From: UBA1479 sp040216635
GTDB taxonomy: Bacteria > Pseudomonadota > Alphaproteobacteria > Rhodospirillales > Casp-alpha2
DNA length: 64,000 nt
Assembly: GCA_040216635.1 (NCBI GenBank)
Contig: JAVJOU010000019.1
Span: 1-64,000, forward strand
Direction: 5' to 3'
The notes below the pieces were generated by a model. It had not been told where the DNA came from. It saw only the letters and a program-made list of their open reading frames with translations, and made no database searches. Shown in pieces: positions 40,671 through 49,718 of this stretch. The position numbers and the translations under genes were made by a program. How positions within the stretch are numbered: position 1 is the stretch's first letter; each line of letters starts with the position of its first letter.

Positions 40671-41877
40671 ATGGCTTTCCGTGGTCGGCATCGGCGAAGA
40701 CGGCCTGGACGGCCTGACAGCCCGCGCACGCAAGGCCGTGGACGACGCGGCCGTCCTGGTCGGCGGTGATCGTCATTTAAGCATGCTCGCCGAAGACGCC
40801 CGGCCGCGCCTGACCTGGGGCGACGGCTTGGACGCCGGGATCGAAGCCATCGCCGGCTATGCGGGCAAATCAGTCTGCGTACTGGCCACGGGCGATCCTT
40901 TGAATTTCGGGATCGGCAAACGCCTGGTCGAACGGTTCGGCATCGACGTCATGGACATCCTGCCGGCCCCCGGTGCCTTCGCCCTGTTGGCGGCCCGCAT
41001 GGGTTGGCCGCTGAACGACGGCACGGTACGGACCGTCAGCTGCCATGCCTTCCCCGTCGATGTTTTGAATCGCCACCTGCTGCCGGGCATGCGTCTGTTG
41101 ATCCTGGCACGTAACGGCGAGACCCCGGCCCAAGCCGCGGACCTGTTGTGCAGGCGCGGGTTCGGCCAAAGCCCCATGACCGTGTTCGAACACATGGGCG
41201 GGGCGGACGAAGGCCGTTACGACACCGTGGCCGAAGAATGGGAAGGCCGGCGCGTCAAGGATTTGAACGTGATCGCCGTTCATCTGTGGCCCAACCCGGA
41301 TGCGACGATCTGGCCGGAAACGCCGGGCCTGCCCGAAGAGGCCTTCCACCATGACGGCAAGATCACCAAACGCGAAGTCCGCGCCGCCACCCTGGCCCGC
41401 CTGCAACCCCTGCCAGGGCAATTACTGTGGGATGTGGGGGCCGGGTCGGGGGCCGTCGCCATCGAATGGCTGCGCGCGGCCGAAGGATCAACCGCCGTCG
41501 CCATGGAACGCGACCCCGGCCGGTTCGGCGATATCGAAGCCAACGCCCGTGATTTGGGCGTACCGCACCTGACCTTGCTGAAGGGCGAGGCCCCCGGATG
41601 TTTTCCCCAGGCCGGCCCCACCCCCGATGCGGTCTTTATCGGCGGCGGACTGTCCCAAGACGGCGTGATCGAAGGCGCCCTTGCCGCCCTTAAACCGGGC
41701 GGCCGTCTGGTCGCCAACGGCGTAACCCTGGAGGCCCATGAAATGCTCAGCCGTCTTTACCGGCAACACGGCGGGGAACTGGCCCGCATATCCGTTGCCC
41801 GGGGTGGCGCCGTCGGCGGGCTGACCGGCATGCGGCCCTTGATGGAGGTCCTGCAATGGGCCTTGGTCAAACCATGA
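40663..41877 (+). CDS. cobL: Precorrin-6Y C5,15-methyltransferase, decarboxylating (CbiE-CbiT fusion)
   Basis: A bifunctional 404-residue protein. The N-terminal CbiE domain begins with VVGIGEDGLDGLTARARKAV and has VLATGDPLNFGIGKRL and LPAPGAFALLAARMGWP. The C-terminal CbiT domain has ITKREVRAATLARLQPLPG, LLWDVGAGSGAVAIEWLRA (SAM-binding) and GGRLVANGVTLEAHEML. The two halves methylate C5 and C15 and decarboxylate the C12 side chain. It is equivalent to CobL in aerobic bacteria, and also fused in several anaerobic-type gene sets. The start ATG 40663 overlaps cobH by eight bases, and the stop overlaps the next start by four. Confidence 0.93.
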   Translation: MDRWLSVVGIGEDGLDGLTARARKAVDDAAVLVGGDRHLSMLAEDARPRLTWGDGLDAGIEAIAGYAGKSVCVLATGDPLNFGIGKRLVERFGIDVMDILPAPGAFALLAARMGWPLNDGTVRTVSCHAFPVDVLNRHLLPGMRLLILARNGETPAQAADLLCRRGFGQSPMTVFEHMGGADEGRYDTVAEEWEGRRVKDLNVIAVHLWPNPDATIWPETPGLPEEAFHHDGKITKREVRAATLARLQPLPGQLLWDVGAGSGAVAIEWLRAAEGSTAVAMERDPGRFGDIEANARDLGVPHLTLLKGEAPGCFPQAGPTPDAVFIGGGLSQDGVIEGALAALKPGGRLVANGVTLEAHEMLSRLYRQHGGELARISVARGGAVGGLTGMRPLMEVLQWALVKP

Positions 41878-42599
41878 ATGAACCCATGAACGGTGGCGGC
41901 ACCCTATACGGTGTCGGCGTCGGCCCCGGCGATCCGGACCTGTTGACACTTAAGGCCATCAAGGTCATCGCCGCCGCCGCCGTAATCGCCTATCCGGCGG
42001 CCGAGAATACGGAAAGCCTGGCCCGCGCCATCGCCGGGCCGCACATCCCGGCGGGCAAGACCGAGATCGCCATCGTCACGCCGATGGTTCCCGGGCGCTT
42101 TCCCGCCAACGATGTCTATGACAGCTATGCCCAGGATATCGCGGCGCACCTGTCGGCGGGGCGTGACGTGGCCGTGCTGTGCGAGGGTGACCCGTTTCTC
42201 TATGGCTCGTTCATGTATCTGTTCCTGCGTCTGGCCGACCGCTTTCCGGCCCAGGTCGTGCCGGGCGTATCCTCTCTTGCCGCCTGCGCCGCCGTGGCGG
42301 GCGCCCCCCTGGTATCCCGCAATCAGGTGCTGACCGTGATCCCGGGGCCGCTGGACGAGGACGATTTGGAAGCCCGCCTTGCCGGAACCGAAGCCGCCGC
42401 CATCATGAAGGTCGGCCGCCACCTGCCCAAGGTGCGGGCGGTGATCGAAAAACTGGGCCGGCTTGACCGCGCGCAATATGTGGAACATGCCACCATGGCC
42501 GATCAGGTCGTCCTGCCGCTTCGTGACGCGCCGGATACCGCTCCCTATTTCTCGATGATCCTGGTGCGTTCGCCCGAAGACGTGGAGTCCCCGCAATGA
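41874..42599 (+). CDS. cobI: Precorrin-2 C20-methyltransferase
   Basis: A SAM-dependent tetrapyrrole methylase (CobI/CbiL) of 241 residues. It contains LYGVGVGPGDPDLLTLKAIKVI, DVAVLCEGDPFLYGSFMYLFLRL, the SAM-binding VPGVSSLAACAAVAGAPLV and the C-terminal AAAIMKVGRHLPKVRAVIEKL, all family hallmarks. It methylates C20 of precorrin-2 or its cobalt form. I start at ATG 41874, overlapping the previous stop; an in-frame ATG lies six codons upstream. The 3' end overlaps the next gene by four bases. Confidence 0.93.
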   Translation: MNEPMNGGGTLYGVGVGPGDPDLLTLKAIKVIAAAAVIAYPAAENTESLARAIAGPHIPAGKTEIAIVTPMVPGRFPANDVYDSYAQDIAAHLSAGRDVAVLCEGDPFLYGSFMYLFLRLADRFPAQVVPGVSSLAACAAVAGAPLVSRNQVLTVIPGPLDEDDLEARLAGTEAAAIMKVGRHLPKVRAVIEKLGRLDRAQYVEHATMADQVVLPLRDAPDTAPYFSMILVRSPEDVESPQ

Positions 42600-44419
42600 C
42601 CGCCGCCAAACCGCCCGTCATTCTTGCCGTGACCGAACCGGGTGCCGCACTCGCCCGCCGCCTGCAAGGCGTCATTCCCGGCGCCCTTGTGCATGGCCGG
42701 GTCGGGCGGATCACCCAGGCCGATGATTTTTTCGATGAAACCACGTCCCACGTGGCCCGCCTGTTCCGGGACGGCCATGCGGTGATCGGTGTGTTTGCGT
42801 CGGGCATCCTGATCCGCGCGCTGGCCCCGTTGCTGGCCGACAAGGTCGCCGAACCGCCGGTCATTTCCGTGGCCGAGGACGGCAGCGCCGTGGTGCCGCT
42901 TCTGGGCGGACATTCCGGGGCCAATGCCCTGGCCCGCACCATTTCCCGCACGCTGGGTATCCATGCCGCCGTAACCACCACGGGCGACCTGCGCCACGGG
43001 ATCGGCGTGGACGACCCGCCCGATGGCTGGGTCGTGGCCAACCGGAAAAAATCACTTGCCGTTGCCGCCGCCCTGCTGGCGGGGGAACCCGTGCGCCTGT
43101 CGGTCGAGGCCGGGGATGCAAGCTGGCTGACCGATGCGGGCCTGACGACCGATGACGATGCAGGCCCCGCCATCCGCGTGACGGACCGGGCCGTCGGCGA
43201 TACGGAAGACCTTGTGCTTCATCCGCCGGTCTTGGCGCTGGGCATCGGCTGTGAACGGGATGCGGAACCTGCGGAAATAAAAAATCTTGTCGACCGCGTG
43301 CTGGCGGACAACAACCTTGCCCCCGGTGCCATCGCCTGTGTCGCCTCGATCGACGTGAAAATGGACGAAGCCGCCGTCAATGAACTGGGCACCGCATTGA
43401 ACGTGCCCGTGCGGTTTTTCGACGCGGCCGCGTTGGAAGCCCTGACCCCACGCCTTGCCAACCCATCCGACGTCGTGTTCGCCGAAGTCGGCTGTCACGG
43501 CGTGGCCGAAGGGGCGGCGCTTGCCGCGGCCGGCGAAGGGGCCGACCTGATCGTCGAGAAAACCAAATCGAAACGCGCGACCTGTGCCGTCGCACGGTCT
43601 GCCGGTAATATCGATGCCGCACGGACCGGGCGCGCCCGCGGGCGCCTGACCGTCGTCGGTACGGGGCCGGGCACGCCGTTGTGGCGCACGCCCGCCGTCT
43701 CTCGCGCCGTGGCCGAAGCAACCGACCTTGTCGGCTACGGTCTTTACCTTGATCTTCTGGGCCCCGCCGCCGAGGGCAAAGCCCTGCATTCTTCCGACCT
43801 GGCCCAGGAAGAAGCCCGCGCACGCATGGCCCTGGACCTTGCCGGCGAAGGCAAACAGGTCACCCTGGTCTGTTCCGGCGATCCCGGCGTCTATGCCCTG
43901 GCGACCCTGGTGACCGAACTGCTCGACCGCGAGGACGACCCCCGTTGGAACCGCGTCGCCGTTTCCATCGAACCGGGTGTCAGCGCCCTGCAGGCCGCCG
44001 CCGCGCGCGCGGGCGCTCCCCTGGGACACGATTTCTGCGCCGTGTCGCTGTCCGATCTGCTGACCCCCTGGGACGTCATCGAAAAACGCCTGACGGCCGC
44101 CGCCGAGGGTGATTTCGTGATGGCACTTTATAACCCCGTGTCAAAACGCCGGCGCTGGCAGTTGGAAAAAGCACGGGATATTTTGCTGAACCATCGCCCC
44201 GCAAACACGCCGGTGATTCTGGCCCGCAACCTGGGCCGCGACGGCGAAACCATCACCGTCATCGACCTGAAAGACCTGACGGCGGACCAGGTCGACATGC
44301 TGACCCTGGTCATGATCGGATCATCCGATACCCGCGCCGTCACCCGCGGCACGCGGCAATGGGTCTATACCCCCCGGGGTTATGCCGGGAAAATGCAAAA
44401 ACAGGAGACCGGCACATGA
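42596..44419 (+). CDS. CbiG-CbiH fusion: cobalt-precorrin-5A hydrolase and precorrin-3B C17-methyltransferase
   Basis: A 607-residue fusion. Residues 8-345 are CbiG, with GHAVIGVFASGILIRALAPLL, VVPLLGGHSGANALARTIS, LALGIGCERDAEPAEI near 213 and VGCHGVAEGAALAAAG. Residues 348-607 are CbiH/CobJ: LTVVGTGPGTPLWRTPAVSRA, VTLVCSGDPGVYALATLV, VSIEPGVSALQAAAARAGAPL, DFVMALYNPVSKRRRWQL. CbiG opens the delta-lactone made by CbiH in the oxygen-independent route. Having both on one chain couples ring contraction and lactone opening. Aerobic pathways use CobG instead of CbiG, and no CobG is visible. Overlaps of four bases occur at both ends. Confidence 0.9.
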   Translation: MTAAKPPVILAVTEPGAALARRLQGVIPGALVHGRVGRITQADDFFDETTSHVARLFRDGHAVIGVFASGILIRALAPLLADKVAEPPVISVAEDGSAVVPLLGGHSGANALARTISRTLGIHAAVTTTGDLRHGIGVDDPPDGWVVANRKKSLAVAAALLAGEPVRLSVEAGDASWLTDAGLTTDDDAGPAIRVTDRAVGDTEDLVLHPPVLALGIGCERDAEPAEIKNLVDRVLADNNLAPGAIACVASIDVKMDEAAVNELGTALNVPVRFFDAAALEALTPRLANPSDVVFAEVGCHGVAEGAALAAAGEGADLIVEKTKSKRATCAVARSAGNIDAARTGRARGRLTVVGTGPGTPLWRTPAVSRAVAEATDLVGYGLYLDLLGPAAEGKALHSSDLAQEEARARMALDLAGEGKQVTLVCSGDPGVYALATLVTELLDREDDPRWNRVAVSIEPGVSALQAAAARAGAPLGHDFCAVSLSDLLTPWDVIEKRLTAAAEGDFVMALYNPVSKRRRWQLEKARDILLNHRPANTPVILARNLGRDGETITVIDLKDLTADQVDMLTLVMIGSSDTRAVTRGTRQWVYTPRGYAGKMQKQETGT

Positions 44420-45192
44420 CCGTTCATTTCATCGGCGCCGGACCGGGCGCGCCCGATCTGATCACCGTGCGCGGCCTGAACCTGATCCGCACATGCCCGG
44501 TCGTGCTTTACGCCGGATCGCTGGTCCCGGCCGAGGTCGTGGCCGAAGCCCCCGAAGGGGCCCGCGTGATCGACACCGCCCCCATGAACCTGGATGAAAT
44601 CATCGCCGAGATCGAAACCGCCCATGCGGCAGGCCAGGACGTCGCCCGCGTTCATTCCGGCGATCCGTCGATTTACGGCGCCGTGGCCGAACAGATGCGC
44701 CGCCTTGCCGCCCTGGACATTCCCTATGACGTGACGCCGGGCGTGCCCGCCTTCGCCGCCGCCGCCGCCGCCCTTAAAAAGGAACTGACCCTGCCGCAGG
44801 TCAGCCAATCGATCATCCTGACCCGCACGTCCGTGCGCGCATCGGACATGCCCAAGGGCGAAGACCTGGAAACCCTGGGGCGCAGCGGGGCGACCCTGGC
44901 GGTCCATCTGTCGGTCAACAATCTGGCCAAGGTGGTGCGCGAATTGACGCCCCATTACGGCGCGGACTGCCCCGTCGTGGTCGCCTACCGGGCGACCTGG
45001 CCCGATGAACAATATCTTGAAGGCACCCTGTCCGACATCCGTGAAAAGGTCAAAGCCGCGGGCTTTACGCGCACGGCCCTGATCCTGGTCGGCCCCGTCC
45101 TGGGCGACGCCGCGTTCGACGATTCCGCCCTTTACGCCGCCCATCATCACCATGTCCTGCGGCCCAAGAAAACCCAGACAGGCAAGGGTTAG
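44416..45192 (+). CDS. cobM: Precorrin-4 / cobalt-precorrin-4 C11-methyltransferase
   Basis: A 258-residue tetrapyrrole methylase (CobM/CbiF). VHFIGAGPGAPDLITVRGLNLI opens the protein, and VARVHSGDPSIYGAVAEQMRRL, YDVTPGVPAFAAAAAAL and TPHYGADCPVVVAYRATWPDE follow, the last being typical of CbiF. ATG 44416 overlaps the previous stop; it sits 19 codons inside a longer frame without family features. A His-rich end (AAHHHHVLRP) is short and may be incidental. Its stop overlaps the stop of the convergent cobK by four bases, which closes the plus arm of the corrin cluster. Confidence 0.93.
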   Translation: MTVHFIGAGPGAPDLITVRGLNLIRTCPVVLYAGSLVPAEVVAEAPEGARVIDTAPMNLDEIIAEIETAHAAGQDVARVHSGDPSIYGAVAEQMRRLAALDIPYDVTPGVPAFAAAAAALKKELTLPQVSQSIILTRTSVRASDMPKGEDLETLGRSGATLAVHLSVNNLAKVVRELTPHYGADCPVVVAYRATWPDEQYLEGTLSDIREKVKAAGFTRTALILVGPVLGDAAFDDSALYAAHHHHVLRPKKTQTGKG

Positions 45193-45938
45193 GACGGCGA
45201 CAGCGCCGCCAGCCATTCAAGGGCCGCATCGATGCTGTCCCCATGGGGCGGCGGCGGGGCCGGTGGTGGGTCGATCAGAACGACCTTGATCCCCCGGCCC
45301 AGGGCTACGTCGATCTTGGCGCGGGCCGCGGCGCTGCCGCCGTTCTTGGCAACCAGGGTATCGATCCTGAATTCATCCAGGATACGTTCTTCCGCCTCCG
45401 GTCCGCCCGGACGCCCGGTCAGCACATGACAATCGGCAAAGAGCGGCGGCGCATCCGGCGCATCGATGAACCGCAGCAGATAAAATCGCCCAGGCATATC
45501 GGCAAAGGCGGATACCTCTTTCCGACCGATGGCGAGGAACACCCGGCGGTCGCTTTCAACCAAGGCCCGCGCCGCCGCCGCCGTATCGGCGACCCGAACC
45601 ACGCCTGCGTCATCCGCGAATGTCCAAGGTGCGCGTCTTAAGACAAGACGCGGCAGCCCCGTCATGCGGCTGGCTTCGGCCACGTTGGCGGATATGGCGG
45701 CGGCGAAGGGGTGGGTCGCATCGATTATCGCATCCACGTTTTCTTGCAGCATATAATCGGCGAGCCCTCGGGCACCGCCGAACCCACCGACCGTGACTTC
45801 GCCCATCGGTTTGCGCGGCACCGCCGTGCGCCCGGCTAATGACGTGATCACCCGCATCCCGGGCAGACGGTCCAGGGTCGCCGCCGCAAGGGCACGGGCA
45901 TCGGCCGTCCCGCCCATGATCAACAGCGTGCTAACCAC
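45189..45938 (-). CDS. cobK: Precorrin-6A / cobalt-precorrin-6A reductase
   Basis: An NADPH-dependent reductase (CobK/CbiJ) of 249 residues that reduces the C18-C19 double bond of the macrocycle. Motifs are LLIMGGTADARALAAATL, VITSLAGRTAVPRKP, VGGFGGARGLADYMLQENVDAIIDATHPFAA (a segment within it), RLVLRRAPW and TLVAKNGGSAAARAKIDVAL. The start is GTG 45938, which overlaps the cbiD stop by eight bases. A longer frame extends into cbiD without family features. It forms the minus arm of the corrin cluster with cbiD. Confidence 0.92.
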   Translation of the reverse strand: MVSTLLIMGGTADARALAAATLDRLPGMRVITSLAGRTAVPRKPMGEVTVGGFGGARGLADYMLQENVDAIIDATHPFAAAISANVAEASRMTGLPRLVLRRAPWTFADDAGVVRVADTAAAARALVESDRRVFLAIGRKEVSAFADMPGRFYLLRFIDAPDAPPLFADCHVLTGRPGGPEAEERILDEFRIDTLVAKNGGSAAARAKIDVALGRGIKVVLIDPPPAPPPPHGDSIDAALEWLAALSPS

Positions 45939-47010
45939 CGGCCCGCCCCACCAGTTGCCCCTGACGATCGAACACCAGAACTTCGACCGCGATACCGCCG
46001 GAAAGGGCAGCCAGGGCAACTTCGCGGGCACCGGTCGCGATACGGTCGGCCAGGGGCAATCCGGCCTCTCGGGAAAGGGTCAGCGCTTCCATGCCCGTAT
46101 TGGCAGTCTTGATCTTGGCCGCCAGCGCCGGGTCGTCCGAGGCCAGAGCCGCCAGCTTTTCCATATCCAGGGACGAGCGCGCGGAATGCAGGTCCAGATT
46201 TCCCTGAGAAAGCTTAGCCAGCTTGCCGAACCCGCCCGCCAGCGTCAGGCGCGGCACGGGATGACGCCGCAGATATTTCAACAGACCCCCGGCGAAGTCG
46301 CCCATATCGATCAGGGCCATTTCCGGAAGGTCATACAGAGCCTGCACGGCTTTTTCCGACGTCGACCCGGTCGCCGCCGCGATATGGGTAAGCCCGCCCG
46401 CGCGGGCCACATCGACACCGCGGTGGATGGAATGGATCCAGGATGAACAGGAATAGGGAATGACCACGCCGGTCGTACCCAAAACCGAAAGACCGCCGAT
46501 GATCCCCAACCGTCCGTTCATGGTCTTTTCCGCCAAGACTTCGCCGTCTTTGATGGCAACCGTGATATCCACGTCTTCCGGACCGTTCAGACGGCGGGCT
46601 AGGTCGGCGATCACGCCGGTCATCATCTTGCGCGGGCCCGGGTTGATGGCGGGTTCGCCCGGCGGCAGGGGCAAGCCCGGCTTGGTCACCGTGCCGACGC
46701 CGGGCCCCGCCTGGAAGGTCACACCAGCTCCATCAGCGCCCGGGCGCAGGGTCACCGAAACTTCGGCCCCATGGGTGACGTCGGGATCATCGCCCGCATC
46801 TTTGATCACAGCCGCGGTCGCGCTGCCGTCAGACAGGTTCGTGCGGGCCAGATCGAACCGGGGTTCTTCCCCCCGCGGCAAGGTGATCGTCACCACGGCG
46901 GGGAACCGCCCGGTCACCAGGGCCTCATAGGCTGCCGCCGTGGCCGCCGTCGCACAGGCGCCGGTGGTCCAGCCGCGTTTCAGGTTTCCGTCCGGTTTGC
47001 GTGCGGGCAT
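45931..47010 (-). CDS. cbiD: Cobalt-precorrin-5B C1-methyltransferase
   Basis: CbiD methylates C1 in the oxygen-independent corrin pathway; the aerobic counterpart is the unrelated CobF. The 359-residue protein has the family opening KRGWTTGACATAATAAAYEAL, then ITLPRGEEPRFDL, VIKDAGDDPDVTHGAEV, GVGTVTKPGLPLPPGEPAINP, GRLGIIGGLSVLGTTGVVIPYS and SWIHSIHRGVDVARAGG. Its presence, with CbiX and CbiG, argues that this organism uses the cobalt-early type of route. The gene is divergent from the SCO1 gene over about 140 bases. Confidence 0.93.
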   Translation of the reverse strand: MPARKPDGNLKRGWTTGACATAATAAAYEALVTGRFPAVVTITLPRGEEPRFDLARTNLSDGSATAAVIKDAGDDPDVTHGAEVSVTLRPGADGAGVTFQAGPGVGTVTKPGLPLPPGEPAINPGPRKMMTGVIADLARRLNGPEDVDITVAIKDGEVLAEKTMNGRLGIIGGLSVLGTTGVVIPYSCSSWIHSIHRGVDVARAGGLTHIAAATGSTSEKAVQALYDLPEMALIDMGDFAGGLLKYLRRHPVPRLTLAGGFGKLAKLSQGNLDLHSARSSLDMEKLAALASDDPALAAKIKTANTGMEALTLSREAGLPLADRIATGAREVALAALSGGIAVEVLVFDRQGQLVGRAGG

Positions 47011-47149
47011 GGCGGGAATTTAGCGCATTGCCGGGATCCATCCCAAAGAAAGAAACAACATTGTGAAGCACCGGCCGTGCCGCAAGGGTTGATCCCGCCG
47101 GGAAAGTCCTTACTTTTCCCGGACCTACAACAGGAGCCGCCGCAAGATC

Positions 47150-47803
47150 ATGTCCGAAGAACTGAACAAAGCCGTTTCCCGCCTGCGTCTTGCACGCCGG
47201 ATCGCCATCGGCCTATCGGTCGTTATCGTGATCGCCGTGGTTGTCGTGGTCGCCGGGCGGCAATTTGGCGTCATCGATATGAACGGCGGCGGCAAGACAA
47301 CCGTCGGGGAGCCCACCGTGAAGATCGGCGGCCCCTTCACGCTGACCGACCATACGGGCAAGCAGATGACGGAAGCCGATTTCCGCGGCAAGGCCATGCT
47401 GATCTTCTTCGGCTATACTTTCTGCCCCGACGTCTGCCCCACGTCCCTGACCGAAATTTCCGCCGCCATGGATGAACTGGGCCCCGATGCCAGCAAGGTC
47501 ACGCCCGTTCTGGTCACGGTCGACCCGGAACGCGATACCGTCGATATCCTGAAAGATTACGTCGCCCATTTTCATCCCAGCGTCGTCGGCCTGACCGGCA
47601 CGGCGGACCAAATCAAGCAGGTCGCCAAGGCCTTCCGCGTGTATTACGCCAGGGTTCCGGATGAAGGCGGTGATCAGGACGCCTATCTGATGGATCATTC
47701 CTCGGTGATCTATCTGATGGGGCCGGACGGCAAATTCCTGGCCCATTTCAACCATCAGACGGATGGTGCGACCATGGCCGCCAAGATCAAGTCCCTACTG
47801 TGA
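47150..47803 (+). CDS. SCO1/SenC-family copper-binding protein
   Basis: A 217-residue thioredoxin-fold protein anchored by one N-terminal helix (IAIGLSVVIVIAVVVVVAG). The copper site is CPDVC (C92, C96) in GYTFCPDVCPTSLTEI plus H183 in LMDHSSVIYLM, all intact. SCO proteins deliver copper to the CuA centre of cytochrome c oxidase or act as thiol reductases. The mature domain faces the periplasm. It lies between cbiD and cobB and overlaps the cobB start by four bases, an unexpected partner for a corrin gene. No cytochrome oxidase genes are in the window. Confidence 0.9.
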   Translation: MSEELNKAVSRLRLARRIAIGLSVVIVIAVVVVVAGRQFGVIDMNGGGKTTVGEPTVKIGGPFTLTDHTGKQMTEADFRGKAMLIFFGYTFCPDVCPTSLTEISAAMDELGPDASKVTPVLVTVDPERDTVDILKDYVAHFHPSVVGLTGTADQIKQVAKAFRVYYARVPDEGGDQDAYLMDHSSVIYLMGPDGKFLAHFNHQTDGATMAAKIKSLL

Positions 47804-49152
47804 ACGGGGCGGGCCTGCCCCCCGGCATCGTCATCGCGGCGCCCTCGTCGGGCAGCGGCAAGACGCTTCTGACCCTGGGGCTTCTGCGTCATTTCCGGGA
47901 CGGCGGCATCGCCGTGGCCTCGGCCAAAATCGGCCCCGATTACATCGATCCCGCCTTTCATGCCGCCGCCGGCGGCCGGACCTGCACCAATCTGGACCTC
48001 TGGGCCATGCGCCCGACGACCCAGGCAGCGGCCTTGCGCCAGTCCGCCGACGGCGCCGAACTGATCATCTGCGAAGGTGTCATGGGGCTGTTCGACGGCG
48101 CCAACCTGGACGAAGGATCGAGCGCCGAAGCGGCCCGCGCGTTCGGCTGGCCGGTCATCCTGGTGGTCGATGCCTCGGCCCAGGGCGCATCCGCCGCCGC
48201 CCTTGTCGGCGGGTTCGCCCGCCACCGCCAAGGTGTCACTGTCGCGGGCGTGATCTTCAACCGGACCGGCAGCAAACGCCACGCGGAAATTTTGCGGGGC
48301 GCCATGGCCGCCGATCATCCGGATATTCCCGTGTTGGGCTGCCTGCCCCGCCTGGACGGCCTGAACCTACCGGAACGGCATCTGGGCCTGGTCCAGGCCG
48401 GGGAACACGGGGATCTGGAAGCGTTTATAAATGCCGCCGCCGATACGGTCGGAGACCATGTGGATACGGCCGCCCTGCAAGCAATGGCTCAGCCGACCAA
48501 GACCGTCGAGGTGCTCTCCGCAAACCCGGCCATTCCCCCCTTGGGGCAGAAGGTCGCGGTCGCCCGCGACCTCGCCTTCGCCTTTTCCTACCCGCATGTT
48601 CTGTCGAACTGGCGGAACGCGGGGGCGGAGATCACGTTTTTCTCGCCCCTGGCGGACGAAGCCCCTGCCGCGGATGCGGATGCGGTCTACCTGCCCGGCG
48701 GATACCCGGAACTGCATGCGGGCAGGCTTGCGGGCAATAATACGTTTCTTTCCGGTCTCAGCACCGCCGCCAAAGACGGCAAACCCCTGTTCGGAGAATG
48801 CGGCGGCTACATGGTTTTGGGCATGGGGCTGACCGATGCCGAAGGGCAGCGCCATGCCATGGCCGGCCTGTTGCCCGTGGAAACATCCTTTGCCCGGCGG
48901 AAGCTGCATCTCGGCTACCGGCAGGCGACGCTGGCCGACGACGGCGCGCTGGGGGCGGCCGGAACCGTCCTGCGCGGCCATGAATTTCATTACGCCACGA
49001 TCCTGGCGGAAGGCCTGGAAGAAAGCCGCGACGCCCCCCTGTTTCACGTGGCGAACGCCCAGGGCCAGTATCTGGGTGCCCAGGGCCGCAGGCGGGACAA
49101 CGTGATGGGATCGTTCATTCATCTGATCGACCGTGAGGACAGCGCCGGATAA
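47800..49152 (+). CDS. cobB: Cobyrinic acid / hydrogenobyrinic acid a,c-diamide synthase
   Basis: An ATP- and glutamine-dependent amidase (CobB/CbiA) of 450 residues. The N-terminal P-loop is APSSGSGKT (K21) with SAKIGPDYIDPAFHAAAGG and CEGVMGLFDGANLDEGSSAE. The C-terminal glutaminase domain has YLPGGYPELHAGRLAGN, the catalytic C334 in FGECGGYMVLGMG and LRGHEFHYATI. It amidates the a and c side chains of the corrin ring. GTG 47800 overlaps the SCO1 stop by four bases. Whether the substrate already holds cobalt cannot be read from this gene alone; the cobalt-early neighbours favour CbiA-type use. Confidence 0.93.
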   Translation: MNGAGLPPGIVIAAPSSGSGKTLLTLGLLRHFRDGGIAVASAKIGPDYIDPAFHAAAGGRTCTNLDLWAMRPTTQAAALRQSADGAELIICEGVMGLFDGANLDEGSSAEAARAFGWPVILVVDASAQGASAAALVGGFARHRQGVTVAGVIFNRTGSKRHAEILRGAMAADHPDIPVLGCLPRLDGLNLPERHLGLVQAGEHGDLEAFINAAADTVGDHVDTAALQAMAQPTKTVEVLSANPAIPPLGQKVAVARDLAFAFSYPHVLSNWRNAGAEITFFSPLADEAPAADADAVYLPGGYPELHAGRLAGNNTFLSGLSTAAKDGKPLFGECGGYMVLGMGLTDAEGQRHAMAGLLPVETSFARRKLHLGYRQATLADDGALGAAGTVLRGHEFHYATILAEGLEESRDAPLFHVANAQGQYLGAQGRRRDNVMGSFIHLIDREDSAG

Positions 49153-49196
49153 GCACGGTATGCTGGCCCCGAAACCACCCCAATTGAGAGACCTTC

Positions 49197-49667
49197 ATGT
49201 TCGGGCTGTTCAAGAAAAAGCCAAAACAGACTGCGGCGCCGCCGTTCTGGAAGACCAAGGGCCTGGGCGAAATGTCCAAACCGGAATGGGAATCCCTGTG
49301 TGACGGCTGCGGTCGATGCTGCCTGAACAAGCTGGAAAACGACGCCACGGGGGAAATTCTTTATACGGACGTGGCCTGCCGCCTGCTGGACACGGAAAGC
49401 TGCCGCTGTGCCAGCTATGCCGACCGCAAACGGTTCGTGCCCGAATGCCAGATTCTCACACCCCGCATGGTCAAGAAGCTCGGCTGGCTGCCTTCGACAT
49501 GCGCATACCGCTTGATTTCCGAGGGCCAGGACCTTTATTGGTGGCACCCCCTGGTTTCCGGCGACCCGGAGACGGTACATTATGCAGGCATATCGGTGCG
49601 TGGCCGCGTCGTTTCGGAACGCGACACCGATGACCTGGAAAATCACGTGGTGGGCTGGCCCAAATAG
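49197..49667 (+). CDS. YcgN family cysteine-cluster protein
   Basis: A 156-residue protein with the conserved cluster LCDGCGRCCLNKLEN and further cysteines in DVACRLLDTESCRCASY, VPECQIL and STCAYRL. The number and spacing fit the UPF0260/YcgN group, thought to bind zinc or an Fe-S cluster; no reaction is established. It begins MFGLFKKKPKQTA and has no signal peptide. It stands 44 bases after cobB on the same strand and may be read through from the corrin arm, but nothing ties it functionally to cobalamin. Confidence 0.88.
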   Translation: MFGLFKKKPKQTAAPPFWKTKGLGEMSKPEWESLCDGCGRCCLNKLENDATGEILYTDVACRLLDTESCRCASYADRKRFVPECQILTPRMVKKLGWLPSTCAYRLISEGQDLYWWHPLVSGDPETVHYAGISVRGRVVSERDTDDLENHVVGWPK

Positions 49668-49718
49668 CCGCAGGTTCGGTCCTCATCTTGGCCGGGCCCG
49701 GCATCGAAGGAGAAAAAC

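Noticed and set aside
47763..48740. A 325-codon plus-strand frame in the cobB region
   Set aside because: It overlaps cobB in another frame; cobB has the P-loop and glutaminase Cys, and this frame is Arg/Pro-rich with no motif.
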